Positions 52,854-62,097 of a DNA stretch of 64,000 nt are shown here, piece by piece (the stretch's first letter is position 1; each line of letters starts with the position of its first letter). Made by a program: the position numbers and the translations under genes. The notes under the pieces were generated by a model. It did no database searches, was not told the DNA's origin, and was given only the letters and a program-made list of their open reading frames with translations. Origin of the DNA: an uncultured Ruminococcus sp. (GTDB taxonomy: Bacteria > Bacillota > Clostridia > Oscillospirales > Ruminococcaceae); the NCBI GenBank assembly GCA_934474025.1, contig CAKSMF010000002.1:186001-250000 (forward strand), in the 5' to 3' direction.

Positions 52854-54299
52854 ATGAATGAAATCAAATGGTTAGAACCCCGTCCGCTACGGCATACGGC
52901 AGATACTATCCCGTTTCCCCTCGGAGCGTTGCCGCCCGTCCTGCGTGATATGGTGCAGGCGATCTCGGTCACGACTTTCACCGATGCGGGAATGGCAGGG
53001 ACAGCAATGCTCTCAGCCGTGGGCTACTGTTTCACAGGTCTGTATCGGCTTGCAGGAAAAGCAGAACATACAGAACCGCCTGTGCTGTATTCGATCATCA
53101 TAGCACAGCCTTCTGAAAGGAAAAGCCCGGTGATGCACTTCATCAAAGAGCCGTTCGACACCTTCGAGAGCAAGTACAACCAAGATCACAAAGAGGACTT
53201 CTACAAGGCACAGCAGGACGTTAAGGCACTGGAAGCTCGTGTCAAAGCAATGGAGAAAGAGGACGAGCCTGATACCGCAGCCATAGCAAAGCTCCGTGTC
53301 CATGCTGATAATATCCGAAACACCACTCCTATTCGTATCGCTGTTGACGATATAACGCCCGAATCCCTTGTGATCGAGCTGAGTGAGAATGATTCTCTGC
53401 TGATGATCTCTGACGAAGCTGGAATGCTTTCCAACTTCAACGGAAAGTACAACGGCGGTATCCCAAACCTCGACTTACTTCTGAAAGCGTGGAACGGGGA
53501 GAAGTACATCTGCAACAGAGTTATACGAGGGCGAACGGAAATCCCCCGTCCTTATCTTTCTGTTGCCCTTGCAGGTCAACCGTATATATGGGACAACATG
53601 ATGAATGATACGGCTTTCAGGTCAAGCGGGCTTATCGCACGTTTTGTTCCCTGCTTCGCCAAGAGCGATGTGGGAAATCGTAGATATGATACCACACCTA
53701 TATCAAAAGAAGTCAGGGAGCAATATCACGAATTTATTCATCAGCTCCTGAAAGGAAAGAAAGATCATAATGGTGAGGAAACGATACTGCATTTGTCCCG
53801 TCATGCTTCCGAGGAGTACATAGATTACTGCAATAAGTATATCGAAAAAGATATAAAAGGCTCTATGTGCTGCTGTCAGGACTGGGGCGGAAAGTTCCAC
53901 GGACTGATACTGAGGATAGCCTGCATTCTTCATTGTGTGGACTGCTGTTCCAGAGGTATCGAACCGTCCGAAGAAGCTGTCAACCATGATACGCTTGTGA
54001 GGTCGTTCAACATCGCACACTACTACCGCTATCAGGCGATATACGGTTTCAGTGTAAACGCTCCCGACGGGAATATCGTCAAAGCTGAGAAGATAATTCA
54101 GATCTTCAAGACTAAGAATATCAGACAGGGTTTGAAATCCGACCTCTACCATGCCTGCCGATGCAATCTTTTCCCGAAAGCAACTGACTTCTATTCTGCT
54201 CTCGATACTCTTGCAGAGTACGGATATATCGCTTACGAAAATGTGACCGTCGCCAACAACAAAAAGGCTCAGATGGTTCATGTGAATCCCTATATCTGA
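52854..54299 (+). CDS. DUF3987 (YfjI-like) protein, putative replication/helicase-type ATPase
   Basis: 481 residues with the DUF3987 pattern: RDMVQAISVTTFTDAGMAGTAML, YSIIIAQPSERKSPVMHFIKEP (a Walker-like loop with QPSERKSP), LLMISDEAGML, and NTTPIRIAVDDITPESL. Family members are common on integrative elements next to primase or relaxase genes. The higher G+C and different codon use compared with the host genes support horizontal origin. Confidence 0.8.
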   Translation: MNEIKWLEPRPLRHTADTIPFPLGALPPVLRDMVQAISVTTFTDAGMAGTAMLSAVGYCFTGLYRLAGKAEHTEPPVLYSIIIAQPSERKSPVMHFIKEPFDTFESKYNQDHKEDFYKAQQDVKALEARVKAMEKEDEPDTAAIAKLRVHADNIRNTTPIRIAVDDITPESLVIELSENDSLLMISDEAGMLSNFNGKYNGGIPNLDLLLKAWNGEKYICNRVIRGRTEIPRPYLSVALAGQPYIWDNMMNDTAFRSSGLIARFVPCFAKSDVGNRRYDTTPISKEVREQYHEFIHQLLKGKKDHNGEETILHLSRHASEEYIDYCNKYIEKDIKGSMCCCQDWGGKFHGLILRIACILHCVDCCSRGIEPSEEAVNHDTLVRSFNIAHYYRYQAIYGFSVNAPDGNIVKAEKIIQIFKTKNIRQGLKSDLYHACRCNLFPKATDFYSALDTLAEYGYIAYENVTVANNKKAQMVHVNPYI

Positions 54300-54871
54300 T
54301 TCACATTGGATTTTGTGGTTTTTGTGGTGGCTGACTTTGAAATAGCGGAATAGCTACTTTTGCAAGAGACAGACCTGAATGTTGGTTGCCGGAGGTCGAT
54401 GTTGGTTGAGTATTTTTAGCTTAACAAAATGTTGAACATGGACATTTTTGTCCGAGTTAAAGTTGAAGATAATCGCATAGACTTTAGCTCACTTTTGAGC
54501 GAAAGTTCATGAGCAGAATCATCATTTTTGAAATGCTGATTTTGAAAAAATGTAATGCGGATTTTTGAATAAATGCGCCCACATTTCCGCCTGCTCCGAC
54601 AACCGTTTCTTTCCCGTCAGGGATAGCCCCGCAGGGCGGAGTAGTTCTTGTGGCGGTCTTATGCTGCCGCAAGTACTACGGAGTTACAAGCGGCGCTCTG
54701 CACCCTTGTAATCGCTGCTACGCAGCTTTTTTCCTGCGACCCTCTATTGTGTCGTTCAGGAAAAATTTGTCCGTCAGGACTGGCGATAGCCCTTCCGCCT
54801 CAGCGGTCAAGAAAGGAGTTGATGCCTATGATTTTTGTATTGGATTTCGTAGAAAGAGAGAAGTAAATCCA
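54300..54871. other. Gap with clustered inverted repeats, candidate oriT of the relaxase
   Basis: No convincing gene. Near its right part several hairpins lie close together: CTTGTGGCGG / CTGCCGCAAG (54647-54673) and TTACAAG / CTTGTAA (54684-54711). Such a cluster just upstream of a Mob/Pre relaxase gene is where oriT normally lies; the nick site cannot be named from sequence alone. Confidence 0.4.
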
Positions 54872-56092
54872 ATGAACAAGAAAGGCAAAACTATGAAACA
54901 GAAAAGAATCTCATTCGGTCAGGGAAAGGGTTCTCTGACTCACAATAACAGGGAGTTCATGGCGGACAATGTTGATCCGCTCCGCACTCCGCAGAACATC
55001 ACCTTTGTGCGTCAGCCGATCGGTGAAGCATACGAGCAGCTTTTTGCTGAATCCACTGAGCGATATAATGCTCGGCAGAAAAGGAATGATCGTATGATAC
55101 ACGGCAGCTACTACGAACACCTTTTTGGTGTGAAGCCCTGCAACACTGTCCGCACTGCTGCTGACAAACGCAAGAGCTTTTATGAGGACGTTGTTCAGAT
55201 CGGAAAACGTGAGGATTCGGGATACGGCACTGAGGATTTTCAGCTCGTTGCCGATTGCCTGAAAGAGTACATGGAAGGATTTCAAGAACGCAACCCTAAC
55301 TTTTACGTTTTTAATGCTGTCCTGCACATGGACGAAGCAACTCCCCATTTGCACATCGACTACATTCCTGTCGGTCACTACAAGCGAGGGCAGGACACGC
55401 AGAATGGCATCGCCCAGGCTCTCAAAGAAATGGGATACGGCGAGGGTAAAATGGCTATTGCAAAATGGCGAGCCGCCGAGGTCGAAGTGCTGAACGTTAT
55501 CTGCCTTGAACATGGTATCAAGCCACTTGCTCCCGAAAAGGCGAGAGGGACGCTGGAAGTTGAGGAGTACAAGGAACAGCGCCGTCAGACTGATGAACTG
55601 GCAGAGCAGAATGCTCAGGTCAAAGCGGAACTTGGCGAGAAGCGAGAAATGCTCAAAGCTGTCAAGGAGAAAACTGCTAAAATTGCGGAGATCGACAGCA
55701 TTGAAACGGGAAAGACCGTGTTCGGCGGTAAGGTTACAGTGTCGCGGGAGGACTGGCAGAACATCACCGACCTTGCAAGGAAAGAAGTTGCATCGCAGAA
55801 GCAGACAAAAAAGCTCCGTAAGGAACGTGATGAAGCTGTTAGGGAGCGTGATGAACTGAAAGCAAAGCTGTCTGCTGTTTCTTCGGAGCTTGCTACCTAC
55901 AAGAAAGCCGAGGAGCAAAAGGGACTTTTCACCCGTGAGAAGCTGAAAAAGGAAACAAAGCGTATCAGCCGCGAGGACGAGCTGTCCCGTGAGCTGAGAA
56001 AGGCTAAGGCGTTTATTTCTGCCTGCGGACTGAATGCCGATTATCAGCAGTACAAGTACAACAGCACCACAAGAAAGAATGTGCTGGAATAA
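54872..56092 (+). CDS. mobV: Mob/Pre (MobV) relaxase
   Basis: About 406 residues. It nicks and transfers DNA at oriT. The N-terminal part has NREFMADNVDPLRTPQNITFV and the metal-binding triad region FNAVLHMDEATPHLHIDYIPVG, diagnostic of plasmid recombination/mobilisation enzymes. A long C-terminal coiled coil (residues about 230-370) follows. The start may be ATG 54872 or 54893; the longer open frame upstream is non-coding in character. Xis and integrase follow. Confidence 0.9.
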   Translation: MNKKGKTMKQKRISFGQGKGSLTHNNREFMADNVDPLRTPQNITFVRQPIGEAYEQLFAESTERYNARQKRNDRMIHGSYYEHLFGVKPCNTVRTAADKRKSFYEDVVQIGKREDSGYGTEDFQLVADCLKEYMEGFQERNPNFYVFNAVLHMDEATPHLHIDYIPVGHYKRGQDTQNGIAQALKEMGYGEGKMAIAKWRAAEVEVLNVICLEHGIKPLAPEKARGTLEVEEYKEQRRQTDELAEQNAQVKAELGEKREMLKAVKEKTAKIAEIDSIETGKTVFGGKVTVSREDWQNITDLARKEVASQKQTKKLRKERDEAVRERDELKAKLSAVSSELATYKKAEEQKGLFTREKLKKETKRISREDELSRELRKAKAFISACGLNADYQQYKYNSTTRKNVLE

Positions 56093-56144
56093 ACATACAA
56101 ACAAGATAGAAAGCAGGGAAAGTACCTGCTATGGAGGTAGTCAA

Positions 56145-56438
56145 ATGACAACAAACAGAAAGAACGAGCTTATCGCTCAGCTCGTAAGCATTCTGAGCGA
56201 ACTTATCGAAGCTAATGATTCCGACCAGGTGGCTGAGGTCAAGTCTGATGCCATGGAGATGCTGACCGTCAAGGAATGTACCGAAGCGGTTAGAGGGCTG
56301 TCTGAACACACCGTCCGCAAGCTGATAAAGCAGGGTAAGCTCCCGTATTTGAGAACGGGCGATGGAGTGAACGGAAAAATGCTTATCAACAAGGCAGGCT
56401 TGCTTGCCTACTTCAACGGACAGACAGCAAACAGATAA
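56145..56438 (+). CDS. Excisionase-like helix-turn-helix protein
   Basis: 97 residues. The C-terminal MerR/Xis-type winged helix MLTVKECTEAVRGLSEHTVRKLIKQGKLPYLRTGDGVNGKMLIN is typical of element excisionases. GGAGG precedes ATG 56145. It lies just upstream of the integrase, the usual arrangement. Confidence 0.82.
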   Translation: MTTNRKNELIAQLVSILSELIEANDSDQVAEVKSDAMEMLTVKECTEAVRGLSEHTVRKLIKQGKLPYLRTGDGVNGKMLINKAGLLAYFNGQTANR

Positions 56439-56517
56439 ATCTGTACGCTGAGAACTGCGATTTTACGCTGTTTGAGCGTCAACAGACAGAAAATCCACAA
56501 ACACCACAGAACAAAGG

Positions 56518-56629
56518 ACATAGATTTGGGCATACTCCCGAAAAGACAAAAAGATACGATAAGTTACTTGACATACAGCCGAATGCGCGCTATGATTAGA
56601 GTAACAGGAGTATGCCATAAAATCTATGT
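56518..56629 (+). promoter_or_regulatory. Integrase promoter within an inverted repeat
   Basis: TTGACA (56568-56573), 17-nt spacer, TATGAT (56591-56596). Arms ACATAGATTT(..)GGCATACTCC (from 56518) and its inverted form ending near 56629 flank it. The arm motif CATACTCC recurs in the 61-bp repeats at 46.5 and 48.4 kb, so it may be a regulator or Xis binding site. Confidence 0.7.
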
Positions 56630-56650
56630 TGACAGAAAGGGAATCAACTT

Positions 56651-57850
56651 ATGGCTACGATAAGAAAAAGAGGAAACTCCTATCAGATCAGAGTTTCCTG
56701 CGGATATGATACATCAGGTAATCAGGTCGTACAGACCGTGTCATGGAAGCCTGCGGACGGTATGAACAAGAAGCAGATCGAGAAGGAGCTTCAGAAGCAG
56801 GCTATTCTCTTTGAGGACAAGTGCATGAAAGGTCAGGTCACGGCAAACATCAAGTTTCAGGACTTCGCCGAGCAGTGGTTCGAGGAATATGCAAAGCTCA
56901 ACCTTCGCAATACGTCTTATGAGCGTATGAGACAGCTTACTGTGAGGGTATATCCTGCGATCGGACACCTCAGACTTGATAAGATCACCAGCCGTCATAT
57001 TCAGCAGTTTATCAACGATCTGGCACTTAACGGCAAAAGCCTGAAAAACGGCAGACCGCTGTCGAGAAAGACAGCGGTTCATCATCTGAGTTTCATCAGC
57101 GATGTATTCTCTTATGCTGTGAAGATGGAAATGCTCACTGACAACCCTTGCAGACGTGTTACCGTTCCGAAGGGCGAGAAGAAGGAGAAGGACATCTACA
57201 CGCTTGAAGAAGTCGCACAGCTCTTTCAGCTCCTTGAAACTGCACCTCTGAAATACCGCACTTTCTTTACTTTGGCGATATACAGCGGATTCCGCAGAGG
57301 AGAAATGCTCGGATTGGAATGGAAGAACATCGACTGGGACAACTGTGTAATCAGCGTCCGCAGGACAAGCAACTACACCGCTTCAAAGGGCACCTATACC
57401 GACACCACTAAAACAAAAAAATCTCAACGATCGCTGAAATTTCCGCAGAGCGTAATGGATATGCTTCATGAGTACAAGGACGAGCAAGACGTTGAGCGTG
57501 AAAAGCTCGGAACGAAGTGGGTAGATCACGACCGCCTGTTCGTCAAGTGGAATGGCGAGCCGATGAACAATAACACACCGTATTTCTGGCTCAAAGAATT
57601 CTGTGAAGCAAACAATTTCCGTTTTTGTGACATTCACTCCCTGTGACACTTCTATGCTTCGGCTCTTATCAACAAGGGCGTGGACGCAGCAGCCGTGTCG
57701 GGAGCATTAGGTCACTCGACGATCACAACCACGACTTCTATCTACTGTCATGTCTTCAATCAGGCTCAGGCGAGGGCAAGTGAAGCGATCGCTTCGGTAC
57801 TCGACTTTCACAAGCCCGATGACAGCAAAGGACAGTCCAAAGCTGTATAA
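56651..57850 (+). pseudogene. int: Tyrosine integrase with a nonsense codon at the HxxR arginine
   Basis: Starts MATIRKRGNSYQIRVSCGYD with an AP2-like arm-binding domain, a core-binding domain (residues about 60-160) and a catalytic domain with Arg in SGFRRGEMLGLEWKN. At 57644-57646 a TGA interrupts CDIHSL-stop-HFYASAL, exactly where the HxxR arginine belongs. The frame then continues without other damage through GALGHSTITTTTSIYCHVF to TAA at 57848-57850. One C-to-T change of CGA would explain it. As read, the enzyme lacks its second Arg, His and Tyr, so the island cannot excise by itself. Confidence 0.9.
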
Positions 57851-57936
57851 AGGACAAGTAAAGGACAGAAGCCGTATCAGGGTAAAAAAAGAACTCAGAA
57901 ATGGCGAAATAACGTCATTTCTGAGCCTTATGCGTG

Positions 57937-57953
57937 GTGACCCGTACGGGAAT
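57937..57953 (-). other. attR-like tRNA 3'-end core
   Basis: Minus-strand reading: T-loop TTCGATT, T-stem CCCGT, acceptor ACGGGTC, A, CCA, i.e. the last about 25 nt of a tRNA with encoded CCA. The 5' part of a tRNA is absent. It lies 87 nt after the integrase end, as expected for an attachment site. Confidence 0.7.
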
Positions 57954-58142
57954 CGAAAATCTCGGCGCACTTTTTGTGACTTGTCGAGATATGCAGAAAT
58001 GCCCGAAAATACGGTGTTTCAGAACAATCTACAAAAGTTCGTTTATGCTGTTTTTGGCTAAGTTTTTGCACCCTTAGCGGACAAATAGCGGACAAAATAT
58101 CCGACATACCCTTGTATAATTTTCGATATGGAGGATATAAAA

Positions 58143-58412
58143 ATGAGAAACATTCTCGATGAACTTTACGACTATGACCTGTTTCATTTGACCGAAATAG
58201 AGGACACTGACGGAACGTACAGAACTGCCCTCGACAGGCTCGTCAAGGCGGAAGCCGAACTGAAGAAAGCCTATCCCGACAGCACCGATATTCTCAATGA
58301 GTATCAGTCAGCGGACATTGACCTGCACAACATCTCCAATCGCAATGAGTTCCGCAAGGGCTTCAAGGTCGGCACTCAGCTTGTCCTTGAAATGATCAAG
58401 CCTATCAAGTGA
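58143..58412 (+). CDS. DUF6809-like small protein
   Basis: 89 residues, MRNILDELYDYDLFHLTEIEDTD to FRKGFKVGTQLVLEMIKPIK. Helical, with the 'L.ELY.G' start and 'F..GF..G..L..E' end usual for small proteins of clostridial islands. GGAGG precedes ATG 58143; the ATG five codons earlier overlaps it. Function unknown. Confidence 0.7.
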   Translation: MRNILDELYDYDLFHLTEIEDTDGTYRTALDRLVKAEAELKKAYPDSTDILNEYQSADIDLHNISNRNEFRKGFKVGTQLVLEMIKPIK

Positions 58413-58422
58413 GGTGAACGGT

Positions 58423-58839
58423 ATGAGCAGATATAAGAGCGAACAGACCGCTTACAATCAGCTGAAAAAGAAATTTTTTCCGCTGTGGAGACTTGACACC
58501 AATACCGTGACCGTTACTCACTTCAATGCCGATACGCAGACCGAGGAGAGCAAGACCTACCACACCGACTTCATCAGGTATCATCTTCATTATTCTGACA
58601 GCCATTGTCCCGACAGGCTTCGCAGACTCGTCAATGAGGGGAAGATCATACCGTACCTCGATGATATGGAACTGAAAGTCGTTGAAGCTATCTCTCATCA
58701 GGTGGAGCGTTGGAAGCAGACCGACAGTTGCTATCAGAAAGCTGTACTCGCAGACGATATCGAAAAGATGCTCGGTTTGGAGAATTGCTTCGTCTACATG
58801 GCGAGAGAAGCTGTGTTTGAGTGTATGGTTTATATTTGA
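58423..58839 (+). CDS. Uncharacterised island protein, intact paralogue of the 48.6-kb pseudogene
   Basis: 138 residues, MSRYKSEQTAYNQLKKKFFPLWRLDT, with the conserved KTYHTDFIRYHLHYSDSHCPDRLRRLVNEGKI core and C-terminal ENCFVYMAREAVFECMVYI. GAGGTGA precedes the ATG. It is coupled to the preceding small gene. I do not recognise a characterised family. Confidence 0.75.
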   Translation: MSRYKSEQTAYNQLKKKFFPLWRLDTNTVTVTHFNADTQTEESKTYHTDFIRYHLHYSDSHCPDRLRRLVNEGKIIPYLDDMELKVVEAISHQVERWKQTDSCYQKAVLADDIEKMLGLENCFVYMAREAVFECMVYI

Positions 58840-58852
58840 TGTTCAACGGCTG

Positions 58853-58880
58853 TGCCTTCGGGTACAGCCGCTTTTTTGAA
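58853..58880 (+). terminator. Terminator after the 138-aa gene
   Basis: ACGGCTGTGCC / GGTACAGCCGC stem with a TTCG loop followed by six Ts. Confidence 0.85.
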
Positions 58881-58932
58881 AAAGCCAAGTAATATATGAA
58901 TAAAATCACAACCATTAGAGTATACTTATAAT

Positions 58933-59042
58933 GTAGTAACGTCAGCGTAGCGAGATGATATGCATTCAATTCACTGGGAATAGGTCGTTTACCCAGTGAA
59001 TAACGACCAGCAAGGGCAGGACTTGCACGTTACTACTTTTTT
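58933..59042 (+). ncRNA. Candidate structured RNA at the end of the defence locus
   Basis: A 10-bp outer helix GTAGTAACGT (58933-58942) / ACGTTACTAC (59027-59036) is followed by TTTTTT and preceded by TATAAT (58927-58932). Inside are a 10-bp stem ATTCACTGGG / CCCAGTGAAT, a competing 7-bp stem GGTCGTT / AACGACC, and GCAAG / CTTGC. The two middle stems interleave with no linker, so they are alternative rather than simultaneous. The outer helix overlaps the stop codon of the converging 1,013-aa gene. It could also be an elaborate terminator. Confidence 0.45.
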
Positions 59043-62000
59043 GAATATTTATCTTTAGCCCTTTCAATTAGAAGGGACTTCTTTGCTTTAGGAAAGAATT
59101 TGCTTTCCAGTCTGTCTGTATTTTCACGTGTATCATTACGTGTTATAAGCCCATGACGAACAATGCATTGTAAAAGATACGAAGAAACTTTTTCGTTATA
59201 ATCTTTCTGTAAAGTCAATGCAGATGATACAAATTCATTTGAATCTTGTATTTGCTCCACAAACATCAGATGTTCTAATTGATAGGTTGGGTTTTCTCTG
59301 TAGTCGAAGAATTCAACACTGTTCAAAAATTGTACAGTGTTTTTTCCGGCTGCATTCAAAACGGGAATATAGTAAAGGTTCAATAGTAAATCCATTGAAT
59401 ATAGTGCAAATGATGACCTCACTTTTAGATCAATGTCACTTTCTCTCATTTGAGGTTTCTTTGTTGTAAAATATGGATGTGTTTTTAATTCTTTTATGAT
59501 GTCTTCATAGTGTTTCTCAATAAAGTTGCACCAAAACATAAATATCCTGTTTGGTAGCGTATACAATAAGCGAATCAGTTCACTCTTTTCATCTTTTTTC
59601 AAAAGATGTTCAAAGCAAGGAAGGGATTTTGCGATAATTTGAAGTAAGGACATCATTCGGAACAATTTATTATTATACTCGTCAATAATAGAGTCATCCC
59701 AATCATATATATCCCTTATTTTGAACTCTTTTACCATTGATTCCTCTACTGTTTCTTCCGATCTTTCAATTTGTTTCTTTTCTTCTTTTTTATTTATTGA
59801 TTTTGTACTAACAGATAGTTGATTGGAAGTTTTGATGAACATAGGAACCTTATCAGGTATACTAAATTCATCCCACGATGTATCTTCGACTACTGTTCTA
59901 TTAATAGAAGACATTATTTGACTTAATATTGAAGTCTCATCAGTTAGATATATAACGAATAAAAGGATATCTGTGCAAATGTTTATACAAGCCTTATTTA
60001 TTACATCTTCCAAGCCAGCAACATCTTTTCTCGCAACGATCTCTTTTGCAACAAAATATGCCAGAATGCTTTTGTTTCTAAATCTGTATTCTTCACGACT
60101 TTCTTCAGTATCTGATATTATTTTTGCAGTTTTTGCAATGTTGATTATGTCTTCAGTTTCAAGATTATTTCCATATTCATCATTATACTCTTTAATTATT
60201 TTATCAATCTCACATCTTTTTACAGGATACGCTTTATTAAAATGAATGTAATAGGCTATTTTTCTAAATATTACATACATAAGATCAACTGTAATATTTC
60301 TATTCTTAGTATTAGTTTTTAGTGCATCATCAATCTTATTAGTTAGATTTGCTTCAAAAACTTTACTAAAGGCATTAGTGCTTTTATATATAGCTTCACC
60401 TACATGATTCATAAAGTTTTCTGCCATTTGAATAATGTAGTATGGCTCTGGCGGAATGATGTTAAGTTGTGTTTTAATAATGCGATCCACTTGCTTAACA
60501 ATATTCTCAATATTTTGTTCTGATTTGTCATCGGCTTTATCTAACGCTACAGCTCTTATTATTTCTCTGCGCTTATGGCCTACAGGTGCCTTAATCTCAA
60601 ATTTTGCTATAGTTTCTTTTTCGTCAATATTGATAATAGATGTGTCAAAATCAATTATTCGAGTATTAGTTATAATGATTGTGCCAAATTTACCGCTTAG
60701 TGATTTGAAAAAGTTACTAATGTTTATGCCATCGATTTGTTCAAAGTCATCAAGCATAAATATACAATCAGTTGTGTCAGATTGTTCAAACGCCTGCCAT
60801 TCACTTTCACTACTACCATATATATCCTCAAAAAGAGCCTTGATTAGTTTATCGATATTCTGTCTTTTATGTTTACTCTTTTCAAGAAGTTTCTCAGGGC
60901 TGGCATAAAGAACATAATGGCTTTTTGCAAAAGAAGAAAATAGATTTTTTAATAGTGTGGTTTTTCCAACATTTCCAGCTCCAACAATAATAGAATATCT
61001 GTGTTTTTGTAATTCTTCCTCAAAATAGCTGGATGTTTCGATTAAAAAATTCTCAGTAGATTTATTGCCATGATAAATGATTGAAGGAAAAACATAATAC
61101 TTTCCTTCATTATCATCATGAATAAATTCCTGAAAATCTTCTGTTATTTTCAAGTCAGGCTTTTTTTGCTTGACCTCTACCTTTTTCCCACTATCATGTT
61201 CGTATTGTTTTGCACTACTATTCCATGTATACTTATAATATTCATATTTTAGAGACTCGGTATCCAGTAATCCTACCAAATACGAACTATCATCCCAATT
61301 CCCATTATTACATAAACAGCCGCCAGATTGAATGACTGTACAATCTGAACCATTAAATGAAGTCTGTTTACTATAATTGTAATGCTCGTGACCATGAAAA
61401 AGTATATCGCTGTTCTTCACAATAGTATCTTCTAATCGATTTTTTATATCATCTCTATAATAATCCGGTGCATGATGCATTATTGATATAACAAAATCAG
61501 CATCTTCTCTATCTGAAAGCTTATCAATGTAATCATTAGGTAAATACAGAAGCCCTTTGTACTCATTGCGAGTTGAGAATATACCATTGTTAATTAGATT
61601 CACTTTTATCTTAACGCCCTGAATATTTAAGAATTGTGTGTCATAATAGATTTCTGAATGTTTAAAACATCTATTAAATCTGGCAAAATTATAAAACGAA
61701 CTTAGTTTATGATGCTCTTGAGATTCTACTTCAGTGTATTTTCCTTCTTTGAGATACGAAATATCTAAAGGTTTGCCAGCATGATTCACATCGTGATTAC
61801 CTGGAACAATTAAAACTTTAAAATAACAGCCAAAAGTATTCCTTATCCCAGTTATCAAGCTTCCAATCATTTTTCTAGCATTTAGGAATTGTGAGTTTTC
61901 ACCAGATTGTGTTATATCACCTGATATAATGATAATGACATTTTTAATATTTATAGACTTGTAGCTTTTTAGCGAATCAACTATCTTTCTAATGTGTTCA

Positions 62001-62074
62001 TCACTTATATCTTTCTCTATATTTATGTGTATGTCACTCAGGTGAAGGAAAATAATAGTTTCTTTATCTTTCAT
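59033..62074 (-). CDS. Metallophosphoesterase-STAND ATPase protein (putative antiphage effector)
   Basis: 1,013 residues. The N-terminal calcineurin-like phosphoesterase (about residues 1-300) has all motifs: HLSDIHIN, ISGDITQSG, VPGNHDVNH, MHHAPDYY and HGHEHYNY. A P-loop NTPase follows with Walker A VGAGNVGKTTLLKNLF near residue 380 and Walker B CIFMLDDFEQIDG, then helical C-terminal regions that could be the sensor. Effector-STAND fusions are a known antiphage layout. ATG 62074 follows AGGAG; the 13-codon longer form is less likely. It lies 23 nt behind a HaeIII-like endonuclease gene. Confidence 0.8.
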   Translation of the reverse strand: MKDKETIIFLHLSDIHINIEKDISDEHIRKIVDSLKSYKSINIKNVIIIISGDITQSGENSQFLNARKMIGSLITGIRNTFGCYFKVLIVPGNHDVNHAGKPLDISYLKEGKYTEVESQEHHKLSSFYNFARFNRCFKHSEIYYDTQFLNIQGVKIKVNLINNGIFSTRNEYKGLLYLPNDYIDKLSDREDADFVISIMHHAPDYYRDDIKNRLEDTIVKNSDILFHGHEHYNYSKQTSFNGSDCTVIQSGGCLCNNGNWDDSSYLVGLLDTESLKYEYYKYTWNSSAKQYEHDSGKKVEVKQKKPDLKITEDFQEFIHDDNEGKYYVFPSIIYHGNKSTENFLIETSSYFEEELQKHRYSIIVGAGNVGKTTLLKNLFSSFAKSHYVLYASPEKLLEKSKHKRQNIDKLIKALFEDIYGSSESEWQAFEQSDTTDCIFMLDDFEQIDGINISNFFKSLSGKFGTIIITNTRIIDFDTSIINIDEKETIAKFEIKAPVGHKRREIIRAVALDKADDKSEQNIENIVKQVDRIIKTQLNIIPPEPYYIIQMAENFMNHVGEAIYKSTNAFSKVFEANLTNKIDDALKTNTKNRNITVDLMYVIFRKIAYYIHFNKAYPVKRCEIDKIIKEYNDEYGNNLETEDIINIAKTAKIISDTEESREEYRFRNKSILAYFVAKEIVARKDVAGLEDVINKACINICTDILLFVIYLTDETSILSQIMSSINRTVVEDTSWDEFSIPDKVPMFIKTSNQLSVSTKSINKKEEKKQIERSEETVEESMVKEFKIRDIYDWDDSIIDEYNNKLFRMMSLLQIIAKSLPCFEHLLKKDEKSELIRLLYTLPNRIFMFWCNFIEKHYEDIIKELKTHPYFTTKKPQMRESDIDLKVRSSFALYSMDLLLNLYYIPVLNAAGKNTVQFLNSVEFFDYRENPTYQLEHLMFVEQIQDSNEFVSSALTLQKDYNEKVSSYLLQCIVRHGLITRNDTRENTDRLESKFFPKAKKSLLIERAKDKYSKK

Positions 62075-62097
62075 AAGCACTCCTATATTTTTTGTGA

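Larger units (their letters stand above)
46325..58022. mobile_element. Integrative island with RiPP loci and mobilisation module
   Basis: Bounded by two related direct repeats of about 130 bp. Each starts with a CTCAGAA...TTCTGAG hairpin, then shares GTGACCCGTACGGGAAT exactly (46368-46384 and 57937-57953), then ACTTG(C/T)CG.GATATG and GCCCG..T...CGG.GTTT. The 17-bp core on the minus strand is a tRNA T-arm and acceptor 3' strand. Between them are radical-SAM loci, XRE, DUF3987, Mob relaxase, Xis and a broken integrase. The right half (about 52-58 kb) is visibly richer in G+C than the host. Confidence 0.75.

Noticed and set aside
29596..57850. UGA recoding, suggested by two in-frame TGA codons in element genes
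   Set aside because: TGA ends many intact genes in the window (for example rpmH, rsmG, mnmG), no selenocysteine-type hairpin is evident, and both cases lie in mobile DNA prone to decay.
58969..59008. H-type pseudoknot from the interleaved stems
   Set aside because: The two stems are adjacent with no linker to cross the 10-bp stem, which is sterically impossible; they are better read as alternative hairpins.
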